A DNA stretch of 8,642 nt from Lentisphaeria bacterium. Its GTDB lineage: Bacteria; Verrucomicrobiota; Lentisphaeria; Oligosphaerales; Oligosphaeraceae. The stretch is from assembly GCA_016287975.1 (NCBI GenBank), contig JAEEXV010000229.1, positions 1-8,642 on the forward strand, in the 5' to 3' direction. Shown here in pieces: positions 1-6,337 of the stretch (positions are counted from its first letter, which is position 1; each line of letters starts with the position of its first letter). The position numbers and the translations under genes were made by a program. The notes beneath the pieces are model-generated. The model saw only the letters and a list, made by a program, of their open reading frames with translations. It was not told the DNA's origin and searched no databases.

Positions 1-390
1 AGCCAGCCAGCGGGCAAGCCCGCTGGCACACGCTGGGTAAATGCGGGGCCAGCGCGGTATGGGGCGCGGGGGGATCGGAGCCAGCCAGCGGGCAAGCCCG
101 CTGGCACACGCTGGGTAAATGCGGGGCCAGCGCGGTATGGGGCGCGGGGGGATCGGAGCTCGCGCGGGGATGGTCGGGTGATTGGGGCCAGCCAGCGGGC
201 AAGCCCGCTGGCACACGCTGGGTAAATGCGGGGCCTGCGCGGTATGGGGCGCGGGGGGATCGGGGCTCGCGCGGGGATGGTCGGGTGATTGGGGCCAACC
301 AGCGGGCAAGCCCGCCGGCACACGCTGGGTCAATGCGGGGCTCGCGCGGTATGGGGCTCGGGGGGATCGGAGCCAACCAGCGGGCAAGCC
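1..390. repeat. Tandem repeat array, five units (last truncated)
   Basis: Five copies of a unit beginning ccagccagcgggc (ccaaccagcgggc in copies 4 and 5) start at about 3, 81, 188, 295 and 373. The spacings are 78, 107, 107 and 78 bp. The 29-bp difference is one extra module, starting ctcgcgcggggatgg, present after copies 2 and 3 only. Each full unit carries a 9-bp-stem palindrome with a 2-nt centre, at 7-26, 85-104, 192-211 and 299-318. Copy 5 loses the right arm and breaks off at about 390, 17 bp before the tolB-like stop codon at 407. A period of 107 is not a multiple of three, so this is not a coding repeat. The array may continue beyond base 1. Apart from the array I see nothing in 1-406. 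Confidence 0.95.
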
Positions 391-406
391 GCGAGAGGTT
401 AGGATT

Positions 407-1597
407 CTACCAGGCGGGGAGGGAGTAGCCAGTGCCTCGGGTGATTTGCTGGAAGGCGTGATACCGGGAATCGATGAGGAAGAGTTCCTGGTTGCGTCCA
501 GACTGTCGGGTGCAGATGAGATGGCGTCCGTCGGGGGCCCAGCTGGGGGATTCCCAATTGCCTGCGGCGGTGGTGATGAGGACGGGTTGGGCGCCTGGTT
601 TCTTCATGTCGAGGATCTGGATGACATATTGTCCTGAAGCGGTTCTGGCGGCGTAGGCGAGGCGGTTGGTGACGCGGCTCCAGGAGGGGGAGACGCATTC
701 GGCGCTGCCGAGCTGGAGGCGCTTTCCCTGGCGGGTGGCGAGGTCCATCAGATAGAGCTGGGGGCGTCCGCTTTTGTCGGAGACGTAGCAGATGGACTTG
801 CCGTCGGGGGAGAAGCAGGGGGAGGATTCGACGTCGCGGTCGCGGGTGAGGCGGGTGCGCCTGCCGTTGGCGAGGTCGACGGAGTAGAGGTCGACCTGTC
901 CTTCGAGGGAGAGTGGGAGGACGAGGGTGCGGCCGTCGGGGGATAGGGCGGGGGAGGAGTTGAGTCCGCGGGCGCGGGAGACGGTGCGCTGGCGGTTGTT
1001 GGCGATGTCGACGAGGAGGACGGAGTTGGCGTAGCCGTTGTTGAGGGTGTAGACGAGGGCGCCTGGATGGCCCCAGTAGGGTTCGGTGGAGATGGCGTTG
1101 TTGTGGGTGAGGCGGCGTTCGCCTGAGCCGTCGATATAGCAGGTGAAGATTTCCTTGCGGTTGCCGTTGCCAGAGCGCACGTAGGCGAATGGCCGCGTGC
1201 AGAGGGCGGGGACGCGGAAGAGTTCGCGCAGGAGCAGGTCGACGAACTGGCAGGCGGCGAGGTTGGGGGTGGCGCCGCGTCCGCTGAGCGAGATGGTATC
1301 GCCGCCTGCGACGGTCACCTTTCCAGTGTAGGCGGGGCTCGGCGCGCCAGTATAGGCGACGGAGACCTGCAATTGGGCGCGGTTGCCTCGGATCACCTGG
1401 AACCAGTCGCAGCGCACGAGCACGCCTTCAAGGATGGCGCGGGCGGCGGCATCCCCCTGGAACGCGGTGATGGCCAGCGACGGATTACCCGTATCCACCT
1501 TGATAAGTCGCCCGCCACGCAGGGAAGTCTGGGCGGAAAGCAGGGCGGCGAGGCAAAAGAACAGCAGGATGGCGGCGCGTTTCAGGGAAGTGGCCAT
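407..1597 (-). CDS. tolB: TolB-like periplasmic beta-propeller protein
   Basis: The 396-residue product has a Sec-type signal peptide: charged MATSLKRAA, hydrophobic core to about residue 20, probable cleavage after LLSA near residue 22. Residues 35-130 resemble the alpha/beta domain of TolB. From about 135 to the end there are PD40/WD40-like blades with recurrent SPDG or APDG turns at 219-222, 263-266 and 354-357. The protein ends in LPAW, close to the FPAW near the end of classical TolB, so the C-terminus looks complete, and the length (396 against about 430) suits the family. In the family, TolB is periplasmic and works with Pal and TolA in envelope maintenance. The start is preferred because it gives a full signal peptide; no Shine-Dalgarno precedes it. 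It lies 104 bp after frr and may be cotranscribed, although two palindromes intervene. No pal is seen before the window ends. A PD40 protein of other function is possible, but the N-terminal domain favours TolB. Confidence 0.88.
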   Translation of the reverse strand: MATSLKRAAILLFFCLAALLSAQTSLRGGRLIKVDTGNPSLAITAFQGDAAARAILEGVLVRCDWFQVIRGNRAQLQVSVAYTGAPSPAYTGKVTVAGGDTISLSGRGATPNLAACQFVDLLLRELFRVPALCTRPFAYVRSGNGNRKEIFTCYIDGSGERRLTHNNAISTEPYWGHPGALVYTLNNGYANSVLLVDIANNRQRTVSRARGLNSSPALSPDGRTLVLPLSLEGQVDLYSVDLANGRRTRLTRDRDVESSPCFSPDGKSICYVSDKSGRPQLYLMDLATRQGKRLQLGSAECVSPSWSRVTNRLAYAARTASGQYVIQILDMKKPGAQPVLITTAAGNWESPSWAPDGRHLICTRQSGRNQELFLIDSRYHAFQQITRGTGYSLPAW

Positions 1598-1642
1598 GGC
1601 AGGGAAGGAGAGGTGGCGGGGGGGCGGGAAACCAAGTCTAAG

Positions 1643-1662
1643 GCCGGGCCAAGTGGCCCGGC
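1643..1662 (-). repeat. 20-nt palindrome, GTGCC-flank family
   Basis: The plus strand reads gccgggcca-ag-tggcccggc, a perfect 9-bp stem with a 2-nt centre. On the minus strand it is preceded by GT, giving a GTGCC start, and the centre reads CACTTGG. It shares length, flank and centre with the palindromes of the 1-390 array and of 8159-8506, but its stem sequence differs. Confidence 0.85.
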
Positions 1663-1670
1663 ACGGGAGA

Positions 1671-1691
1671 CGCCAGGCCAGTGGCCTGGCG
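1671..1691 (-). repeat. 21-nt palindrome next to frr stop
   Basis: A 10-bp perfect stem (cgccaggcca / tggcctggcg) surrounds a single central base, 11 bp beyond the frr stop codon. It has no GTGCC flank, so it is a weaker member of the same family or an independent hairpin. It could act as an RNA 3'-end stabiliser or a weak terminator for frr, but there is no downstream T-run. Confidence 0.8.
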
Positions 1692-1701
1692 CTGGACGCA
1701 G

Positions 1702-2265
1702 TTAGACGGCCATGAGTTCTTTTTGCTTGTCGTCCAGAACCTTGTCGACCTGTTCAATCATCTTGTCGGTGAGTTTCTGGATTTCATCGGTCTTGGCCTT
1801 GGCCTCGTCCTCGGTGATTTCGGATTTCTTCTTGGCGTTTTTGATGGCCTCGTTGGCGTCGCGGCGGGCGTTTCGGATTTCAACGCGGGCCTCCTCGGCG
1901 TATTTCTTGACCTGCTTGGTCATTTCGGTGCGCCGTTCCTCGGAGAGTTCGGGGATGGGGAGGCGGATGACCTTGCCGTCGGAGAGCGGGTTGATGCCGA
2001 GGCTGCTGGCGAGGATGGCCTTGCGGATGGCGTCGATGGCTTTGATGTCCCAGGGCTGGATCTTGAGCAGGCGGGGTTCGGGGGCGGAGACGGCGGCGAT
2101 GTCCTTGAGGCGGGTCTGGGCGCCGTAGTATTCGACCATGATTCCGTCGACGAGGGCGGGGGAGGCCTTGCCAGTGCGGACGGCGTCGAAGCGCTTCTTG
2201 AGGGAGTCGACGGAGTTGTTCATGGCGGTCTTCGCCGCGGTGGTGATTTCTTCGGGGGTAGGCAT
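1702..2265 (-). CDS. frr: Ribosome recycling factor
   Basis: The 187-residue product matches the usual length of about 185. Ribosome recycling factor acts in the cytoplasm with EF-G to split post-termination 70S ribosomes. Visible signatures are RTGKASPALVDGI at 30-42 (compare RTGRASPSLLDGI), PRLLKIQPWD at 64-73, LGINPLSDGKVIRLPIPELSEERR at 89-112, and IRNARRDANE at 130-139, which carries the conserved arginines of helical domain I. A long charged helix fills 140-180. The architecture is the two-domain family fold: a three-helix bundle made by the N- and C-terminal parts, with a beta domain between them. It begins 31 bp after pyrH and is surely in the same operon. Unlike its neighbours it has a recognisable AGGA 9 nt upstream of ATG. 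I see nothing unusual in the protein. Confidence 0.98.
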   Translation of the reverse strand: MPTPEEITTAAKTAMNNSVDSLKKRFDAVRTGKASPALVDGIMVEYYGAQTRLKDIAAVSAPEPRLLKIQPWDIKAIDAIRKAILASSLGINPLSDGKVIRLPIPELSEERRTEMTKQVKKYAEEARVEIRNARRDANEAIKNAKKKSEITEDEAKAKTDEIQKLTDKMIEQVDKVLDDKQKELMAV

Positions 2266-2274
2266 GGTGTTTTT

Positions 2275-2278
2275 TCCT
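2275..2278 (-). promoter_or_regulatory. Ribosome binding site of frr
   Basis: The minus strand reads AGGAAAAAACACC-ATG, so AGGA lies 9 nt before the start codon in an A-rich stretch. It is the only clear Shine-Dalgarno-like sequence before any of the six complete-start genes here, and it fixes the frr start. Confidence 0.7.
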
Positions 2279-2296
2279 ATGTTTTTGGCTTGGTGG

Positions 2297-3010
2297 CTAT
2301 TCGGTCACAAGAGTGCCGTGGCGGAAGTCGCCATGGAGGATTTCGGAGAGGACGCCTGGGGTGGCGGCCTTGAAGACGACGATGGGGAGGTGGTTGTCCT
2401 GGCAGAGGGCGAAGGCGTTGGAATCCATGACCTTGAGTTGGTCGGCGAGGGCCTTTGCGTAGGTGAGCGTCTCATAGCGTTCGGCCTCGGGATGGGTCAT
2501 GGGGTCGGCGCTGTAGATGCCGTCGACCTTGGTGGCCTTGAAGACGGCGTCGGCGTGGATTTCGACGGCGCGGAGTGCGGCGGTGGTGTCGGTGGAGAAG
2601 AAGGGGTGCCCTGTGCCTGCGGCGAAGAGGAGGATGGTGCCTGCGTTGAGGAGGCGGTCGGCTTCGCGGTAGTCGAAGGGGGGCAGGACGCCTGCGATGG
2701 GGAGGGCGGACTGGATTTCGCAGGCGCGGCCCATCTGGTTGAGGGCGATGCGCATGGCGAGCGCGTTCATGCAGGTGCCGAGCATGCCGATGTAGTCGGC
2801 GCCGCAGCGTTCCATGCCGTTTTTACTGCCTGCGAGGCCTCGGAAGAGGTTTCCCGCGCCGATGATGACGGCGGTCTGGCAGCCGCTGGAGGCGGCTTCG
2901 AGGACGAGGGCCGCGGCCTGCTGGACGGCGTCGGGGTCGATGCCGCCATGGGGCCCGCCGAGGGCCTCGCCGCTGATTTTCAGGAGGATGCGTTGGAATT
3001 TCAAGGCCAT
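2297..3010 (-). CDS. pyrH: UMP kinase (uridylate kinase)
   Basis: The 237-residue product is a full-length bacterial UMP kinase of the amino-acid kinase fold. The enzyme is cytoplasmic and hexameric and converts UMP plus ATP to UDP in pyrimidine nucleotide synthesis. Motifs seen are LLKISGEAL at 9-17 with Lys11, GAGNLFRG at 51-58 (phosphate loop), ADYIGMLGTCMNALAM at 71-86, AGTGHPFFSTDTTA at 131-144 and KATKVDGIYSADP at 158-170. The first loop is usually GGGN; here the second glycine is alanine, a mild change. It follows the pilus-type operon after 117 bp, with a possible own -10 box, and precedes frr by 31 bp. rpsB and tsf, the common upstream partners, are absent. No Shine-Dalgarno precedes ATG, but the N-terminus fits the family exactly. 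Confidence 0.98.
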   Translation of the reverse strand: MALKFQRILLKISGEALGGPHGGIDPDAVQQAAALVLEAASSGCQTAVIIGAGNLFRGLAGSKNGMERCGADYIGMLGTCMNALAMRIALNQMGRACEIQSALPIAGVLPPFDYREADRLLNAGTILLFAAGTGHPFFSTDTTAALRAVEIHADAVFKATKVDGIYSADPMTHPEAERYETLTYAKALADQLKVMDSNAFALCQDNHLPIVVFKAATPGVLSEILHGDFRHGTLVTE

Positions 3011-3127
3011 AGAAGTGAACGGGGGACGGTTGGGGTTGTGGCACTCTGCATATTGTAAGGCGCAAACCGCATTTCGCCACGGAGGCAGGCAAAAAAACGG
3101 GAAGATTTCGGGGATGGCGCGATGACG
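3011..3127. other. Intergenic gap upstream of pyrH
   Basis: These 117 bp separate the ATPase gene from pyrH and probably mark the border of two transcription units. On the minus strand they hold a T7 run (3097-3091) without a convincing hairpin before it, then a TACAAT box, then a C-rich leader without a Shine-Dalgarno. Confidence 0.6.
3052..3057 (-). promoter_or_regulatory. pyrH: Possible -10 box for pyrH-frr
   Basis: TACAAT on the minus strand matches five of six bases of the sigma-70 -10 consensus and stands out in GC-rich DNA, 41 bp before the pyrH ATG. At 16-18 bp further upstream I find no good -35 hexamer (TGGCGA at best). It is a candidate promoter only. Confidence 0.4.
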
Positions 3128-4825
3128 TCAGGACTGTTTTTTGCTGGCGGTCACGCGGAGGACCTCGGCGGGTGAGGTGATGCCCTGGGCGGCCTTGAGC
3201 CACGCGTCCTCGCGGAAGGTGCGCATGCCGCCCTCGCGGGCGAGGGCGCGCAGTTCGGTGTCGGGGATGCGGGCGGCGATGCGGTCTTCCAGGGCCTCGG
3301 TGAGGATGAGGAATTCGTAGATGGCGATTCGTCCGTGGTATCCTGTGTGTCCGCAGGCGGCGCAGCCGCCTGGCCTGGGGGCGAGGAGGCGCGTCGGCGC
3401 GGGGCGGCCTGCCTTCTGGAGGGCGGCGGCGAGTTCGCGGGCGAGATCCGGGGGGAGCGGGTCGCTGGGGATGGCGCAGTGCGGGCAGAGGCGTCGGATG
3501 AGGCGCTGCGCGATGACGCAGGTGAGGCTGCTGGCGACGAGATCTGGATCCAGCCCCATGTTGATGAGGCGGTTGACGGCGCCGACTGAGTCGTTGGTGT
3601 GGAGGGTGGAGAAGACGAGATGTCCAGTGAGGGCGGACTGGATGGCGATGGAGGCGGTCTCGCGGTCGCGGATTTCGCCGATGAGGAGGATGTCGGGGTC
3701 GTGGCGGAGGATGGAGCGGAGCGCGCTGGCGAAGGAGAGTCCGATTTCGGCGTGGGTCTGGATCTGGGTGATGCCCGCGACTTCGTATTCGACGGGATCC
3801 TCGACGGTGATGATCTTGAGTTCGGGGCGTTGGTCGCGCAGGTGCGCGAGGATGCTGTAGAGGGTGGTGGTCTTGCCGCTGCCAGTGGGGCCCGTGACGA
3901 GGATGAGGCCGTTCGGACGCTGCAGAATCGTGCGCAAAAGGGTGAGTTGCGCGTCGTCAAGGCCCAGACGGCCGAGTTCAAGGAGGAGGTTGCCTGCGTC
4001 GAGGAGGCGGAGGCAGAGCGATTCGCCGAAGGGGGTGGGGAGGGAGGAGACGCGGAAGTCGAGCGAGCGCCCCTGGTGCTCGAAGCGGATGCGCCCGTCC
4101 TGGGGGAGGCGCCGCTCGGCGATGTTGAGCTGCGCCATGACCTTGATGCGGGAGACGATGGCGTCGGCGAGGCCTGACATGGCGGGCGGGGTGGGGATGG
4201 CGCGGAGCATTCCGTCGACGCGGAATCGCAGCCGAAGTTCGTTGCGGTATGGTTCGAGGTGGATGTCGGTGGCGCGGCTGGCGACGGCCTCGGAGAGGAT
4301 TTGGGTGACGAGGGCGCTGATGGTGCCCTCGCTGGCGGCTGCGGCGGTGGGCGGGGTGCCCTCGCGTGCGGCGGGGGCGCGTCGTGCGAGGCTGTCGGCG
4401 CCGAGGCCGTAGATGGCCTGGAGGCGGCGTTCGAGTTGGGATGGCCTGGCGAGGGCGGTGCGGAAGGGGCCGCCGAGGAGCAGTTGGAGTTGCCCTGTGG
4501 CGGTGGCGTCTGGAAGATGTGCGAATGCGAGGGTGAGGGCGCCGTCGTGGTCGAGGATGGGGAAGCACTGGAACTGGAGGGCGAGGCGGTCGGGGAGGCG
4601 GTCGGGCGCGGGCGCTTCGGCGGGGAGGGCGTCGAGATCGATGAGGGGGACGCCCTGCTGCCTGGCGAGCATGTCGTAGATGGTGGCCTCGGGGACGAAT
4701 TTGAGTTCGAGGAGGACCGTCTCGGCGGGCTGCGCCATGCGCGCCATGCGTCGGCGTGCGGTGTCCGCCTGCCTTGGCGTCAGGGCGCCTGCATTGACCA
4801 GAAGTTCGAGAAGGGTGCGGGGCAT
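3128..4825 (-). CDS. GspE/PilB-type secretion or pilus assembly ATPase
   Basis: The 565-residue product is a cytoplasmic hexameric ATPase that drives pilin or pseudopilin assembly at the inner membrane. Residues 1-150 resemble the T2SSE N-terminal (MshEN-type) domain, joined by an Ala-rich linker. The core follows: ATDIHLEP around Asp187 (Asp-box region), Walker A GPTGSGKTTT with Lys318, Walker B ILLIGEIRD with Glu384, His-box TGHLVFSTLHTND at 400-412, and a zinc-type tetracysteine site Cys447, Cys450, Cys488, Cys491. The tetracysteine site is typical of GspE/PilB and normally absent from the retraction ATPase PilT. The frame stays open upstream to 5413, but there it only overlaps the preceding gene. 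The ATG at 4825, 2 nt after that gene's stop codon, gives the canonical N-terminus. All catalytic motifs are intact. PilB and GspE cannot be told apart from sequence alone. The PilM/N/O-like partners favour PilB. Confidence 0.95.
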   Translation of the reverse strand: MPRTLLELLVNAGALTPRQADTARRRMARMAQPAETVLLELKFVPEATIYDMLARQQGVPLIDLDALPAEAPAPDRLPDRLALQFQCFPILDHDGALTLAFAHLPDATATGQLQLLLGGPFRTALARPSQLERRLQAIYGLGADSLARRAPAAREGTPPTAAAASEGTISALVTQILSEAVASRATDIHLEPYRNELRLRFRVDGMLRAIPTPPAMSGLADAIVSRIKVMAQLNIAERRLPQDGRIRFEHQGRSLDFRVSSLPTPFGESLCLRLLDAGNLLLELGRLGLDDAQLTLLRTILQRPNGLILVTGPTGSGKTTTLYSILAHLRDQRPELKIITVEDPVEYEVAGITQIQTHAEIGLSFASALRSILRHDPDILLIGEIRDRETASIAIQSALTGHLVFSTLHTNDSVGAVNRLINMGLDPDLVASSLTCVIAQRLIRRLCPHCAIPSDPLPPDLARELAAALQKAGRPAPTRLLAPRPGGCAACGHTGYHGRIAIYEFLILTEALEDRIAARIPDTELRALAREGGMRTFREDAWLKAAQGITSPAEVLRVTASKKQS

Positions 4826-4827
4826 GG

Positions 4828-5433
4828 CTATTTGCCGTCGTTGGGGAGGGTGATGGTGACGGGGACGGCGCGTCGGATGGCGATGAGCTTTCCGTCGGGG
4901 GTGCGGAGGGTGATCTGGTCGGCGTCGATTTCCTGGATCTGGCAGCCGTCGGCGATGCTGTCGTGGATGGTTGCGCGGCGCTGTGATTCGCCTGTCTTGG
5001 AATCCTTGAGTTTCAGGAGTGCCCAGGGGAGGCCGTCGAAGCGCAGATACCCGTCGAAGTCGATGGTCAGAAGATGCGGCGGTGGCGGTGGAGGAGGAGG
5101 CGGCGGCGGTGGTGGCGGCGGCGGCGGGGCAGGAGGTTTGGGCGCCTCCGCTTTCTTTGCGGGAACTGGCGCGGGCTTTGGTTTCGGAGGGGCGGGGAAG
5201 GTGAAACTCTTGCGGAAGGGGTTTTCGGTGTCTTTGGGGACTTCGGCCAGTTGGACAGGAAGGTGGAAAGCCTGCCAGGGGACGAGAGTCGGCGGCGCGG
5301 GCATGGGAGCCAGCGCGGGGGGCGGGGTGGCCACCTGGCGCTGAAGCAGCCGCTGGCTGACAAAGAAGCCGCCCAGGAGCAGGACGACGATGGCCAGCAG
5401 CAGTTTTTCCCAATGTGCGGAGAGGAAGGGCAT
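4828..5433 (-). CDS. PilP/GspC-like inner-membrane protein with polyproline linker
   Basis: The 201-residue product has an N-terminal membrane segment at about 9-26 (LLLAIVVLLLGGFFV), a Pro/Ala/Lys-rich linker to about 119, and a small all-beta C-terminal domain at about 121-197. That domain has the rhythm of GspC HR or PilP domains: a short strand, then SIADGCQIQEIDADQITLRTPDGK. Residues 103-119 are 17 uninterrupted prolines. In the related systems this type of protein reaches across the periplasm and connects the inner-membrane platform to the secretin. It starts 30 bp after the PilO-like gene, just past a strong hairpin, and ends 2 nt before the ATPase start, which suggests translational coupling. 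The family call rests on architecture and position. Direct sequence similarity is weak, so a different periplasmic bridging protein is possible. Confidence 0.75.
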   Translation of the reverse strand: MPFLSAHWEKLLLAIVVLLLGGFFVSQRLLQRQVATPPPALAPMPAPPTLVPWQAFHLPVQLAEVPKDTENPFRKSFTFPAPPKPKPAPVPAKKAEAPKPPAPPPPPPPPPPPPPPPPPHLLTIDFDGYLRFDGLPWALLKLKDSKTGESQRRATIHDSIADGCQIQEIDADQITLRTPDGKLIAIRRAVPVTITLPNDGK

Positions 5434-5441
5434 ATCCGTTT

Positions 5442-5462
5442 CGCCGCGCGCCTGGCGCGGCG
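5442..5462 (-). other. Intercistronic hairpin before the PilP-like gene
   Basis: The plus strand reads cgccgcgc-gcctg-gcgcggcg, an 8-bp all-GC stem with a 5-nt loop. It almost fills the 30-nt gap between the PilO-like stop and the next ATG, leaving 8 nt before the start codon. No T-run follows, so it is not an intrinsic terminator. It could shield the initiation region or block mRNA decay. Confidence 0.7.
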
Positions 5463-5463
5463 T

Positions 5464-6330
5464 TTATTCATTCAGCATGAAAGAGGAGCAGACGATGTTG
5501 AAGGTGGCGGTCTGGACCGTGGCGACGCCGCCCTCCGCGGGGATGTCGGGCGGGGCGGTGGTGGCGGAGAGTTGTTTCAGGGGGAGGAAGCGCCTGTCGG
5601 TCTGGAGCTGCCGTGCGAACTGGAGGAAGTTTTCAAGGGTTCCGTTGAGTTCGATGCGCACGGGGAATTCCAGGAGGTAGGGGATGTCGTTGCGGGAGTC
5701 GGAGGAAGTGTAGGCGATGGGGGAAAGCGCGGTGATGCGCGCGGTGCCGTCTGGCGTGGCGAGGATTTCCAGGTGATTTTCATGGGCGCATTGTGCGAGT
5801 CGCTGGATGGTCCAGAGTTTGTAGATGAGCTGGTAGATGGGGGGGGAGGAGTCCTCGCCCGTGTGGAAGGCGGTGGTGTCGAGTTGGACGCCGTATTCGC
5901 CGAGTTGCGAGGTGACTCGGTCGAGGATGTCCATGAAGTCAAGGCGGGTGACTCCGGTGATAAGGAGGCGCGGCGTGGGGAAATCGGGGAAGTTTCTGGC
6001 GATGCGGCGGGCGAAGGTGGCGTTTGCAGTGGCGAGGGTGGTGGAGGCGGTGGCGACAAGTCCCGTGGTCTTGGTCTGGGGATTGCCGTGGAGGAGTTCG
6101 TTGGCGAGGTGGAGCTGCTCCGCGAGTTGCCCCGAATGCTGCGGCCAGGGGGCTTTCGCCAGGCGCGCCTGCTTTTCGTCGAGTTGAGCCTGCGCGTCTC
6201 GGCACTTCTTCTGGAGGGGCACGATGTAGAGGGCGTGCGCCAGAATCACCGCCAGTGCCGCGCCGATGAAGATGAAGAGCAGGAATCGGCTTGGTCCAGG
6301 CAGGGGGAGATGGCGGGTGGCGGAGGGCAT
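5464..6330 (-). CDS. PilO-like (Amuc_1100-like) inner-membrane protein
   Basis: The 288-residue product has a short cytoplasmic N-terminus, one membrane helix at about 15-36, a charged coiled-coil-like stretch at about 38-60 (KKCRDAQAQLDEKQARLAK), and a periplasmic region with two alpha/beta parts. The second part contains LNGTLENFLQFARQLQ at 228-243, typical of PilO/GspM ferredoxin-like domains, where a helix packs on strands before a conserved 'RRFLPL' turn. In type IV pilus systems PilO pairs with PilN to form the inner-membrane alignment complex. The architecture and the place right after a PilM-containing gene resemble Akkermansia Amuc_1100, a protein studied for host interaction; that link is inference from layout and not from an alignment. 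The gene starts 7 bp after the PilM-PilN stop, without a Shine-Dalgarno, so coupling is likely. Confidence 0.82.
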   Translation of the reverse strand: MPSATRHLPLPGPSRFLLFIFIGAALAVILAHALYIVPLQKKCRDAQAQLDEKQARLAKAPWPQHSGQLAEQLHLANELLHGNPQTKTTGLVATASTTLATANATFARRIARNFPDFPTPRLLITGVTRLDFMDILDRVTSQLGEYGVQLDTTAFHTGEDSSPPIYQLIYKLWTIQRLAQCAHENHLEILATPDGTARITALSPIAYTSSDSRNDIPYLLEFPVRIELNGTLENFLQFARQLQTDRRFLPLKQLSATTAPPDIPAEGGVATVQTATFNIVCSSFMLNE

Positions 6331-6337
6331 TTTGAAA

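Larger units (their letters stand above)
1598..1701. other. Intergenic gap between frr and tolB-like gene
   Basis: These 104 bp hold two perfect palindromes in tandem, listed separately. I see no convincing promoter for the tolB-like gene. Neither palindrome is followed on the minus strand by a T-run, so an intrinsic terminator is not well supported and read-through from frr is plausible. Confidence 0.6.

Noticed and set aside
1..390. CRISPR array
   Set aside because: The whole unit is conserved, spacers are not unique, and spacing changes by a fixed 29-bp module. No cas genes are present.
3001..3051. Short upstream ORF overlapping the pyrH start
   Set aside because: Its ATG lies directly at the edge of the proposed -10 box, so it would be upstream of the transcript start, and it has no ribosome binding site.
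3063..3078. Sigma-54-type promoter before pyrH (TGGC...TTGC)
   Set aside because: The distance between the GG and GC elements is about 13 bp instead of the required 10.
3091..3097. T7 run on the minus strand after the ATPase gene as an intrinsic terminator
   Set aside because: I could not find a stable GC stem immediately before the T-run, so it fails the usual hairpin-plus-T criterion.
3123..3130. Perfect TGACGTCA palindrome at the ATPase stop codon
   Set aside because: An 8-bp palindrome overlapping a stop codon is expected by chance and has no second copy in the gap.
4826..5413. Upstream extension of the ATPase to a 761-residue protein
   Set aside because: The extra 196 residues are Arg/Pro/Ser-rich, overlap the PilP-like gene in another frame, and resemble no domain. 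The ATG at 4825 gives the expected family N-terminus.
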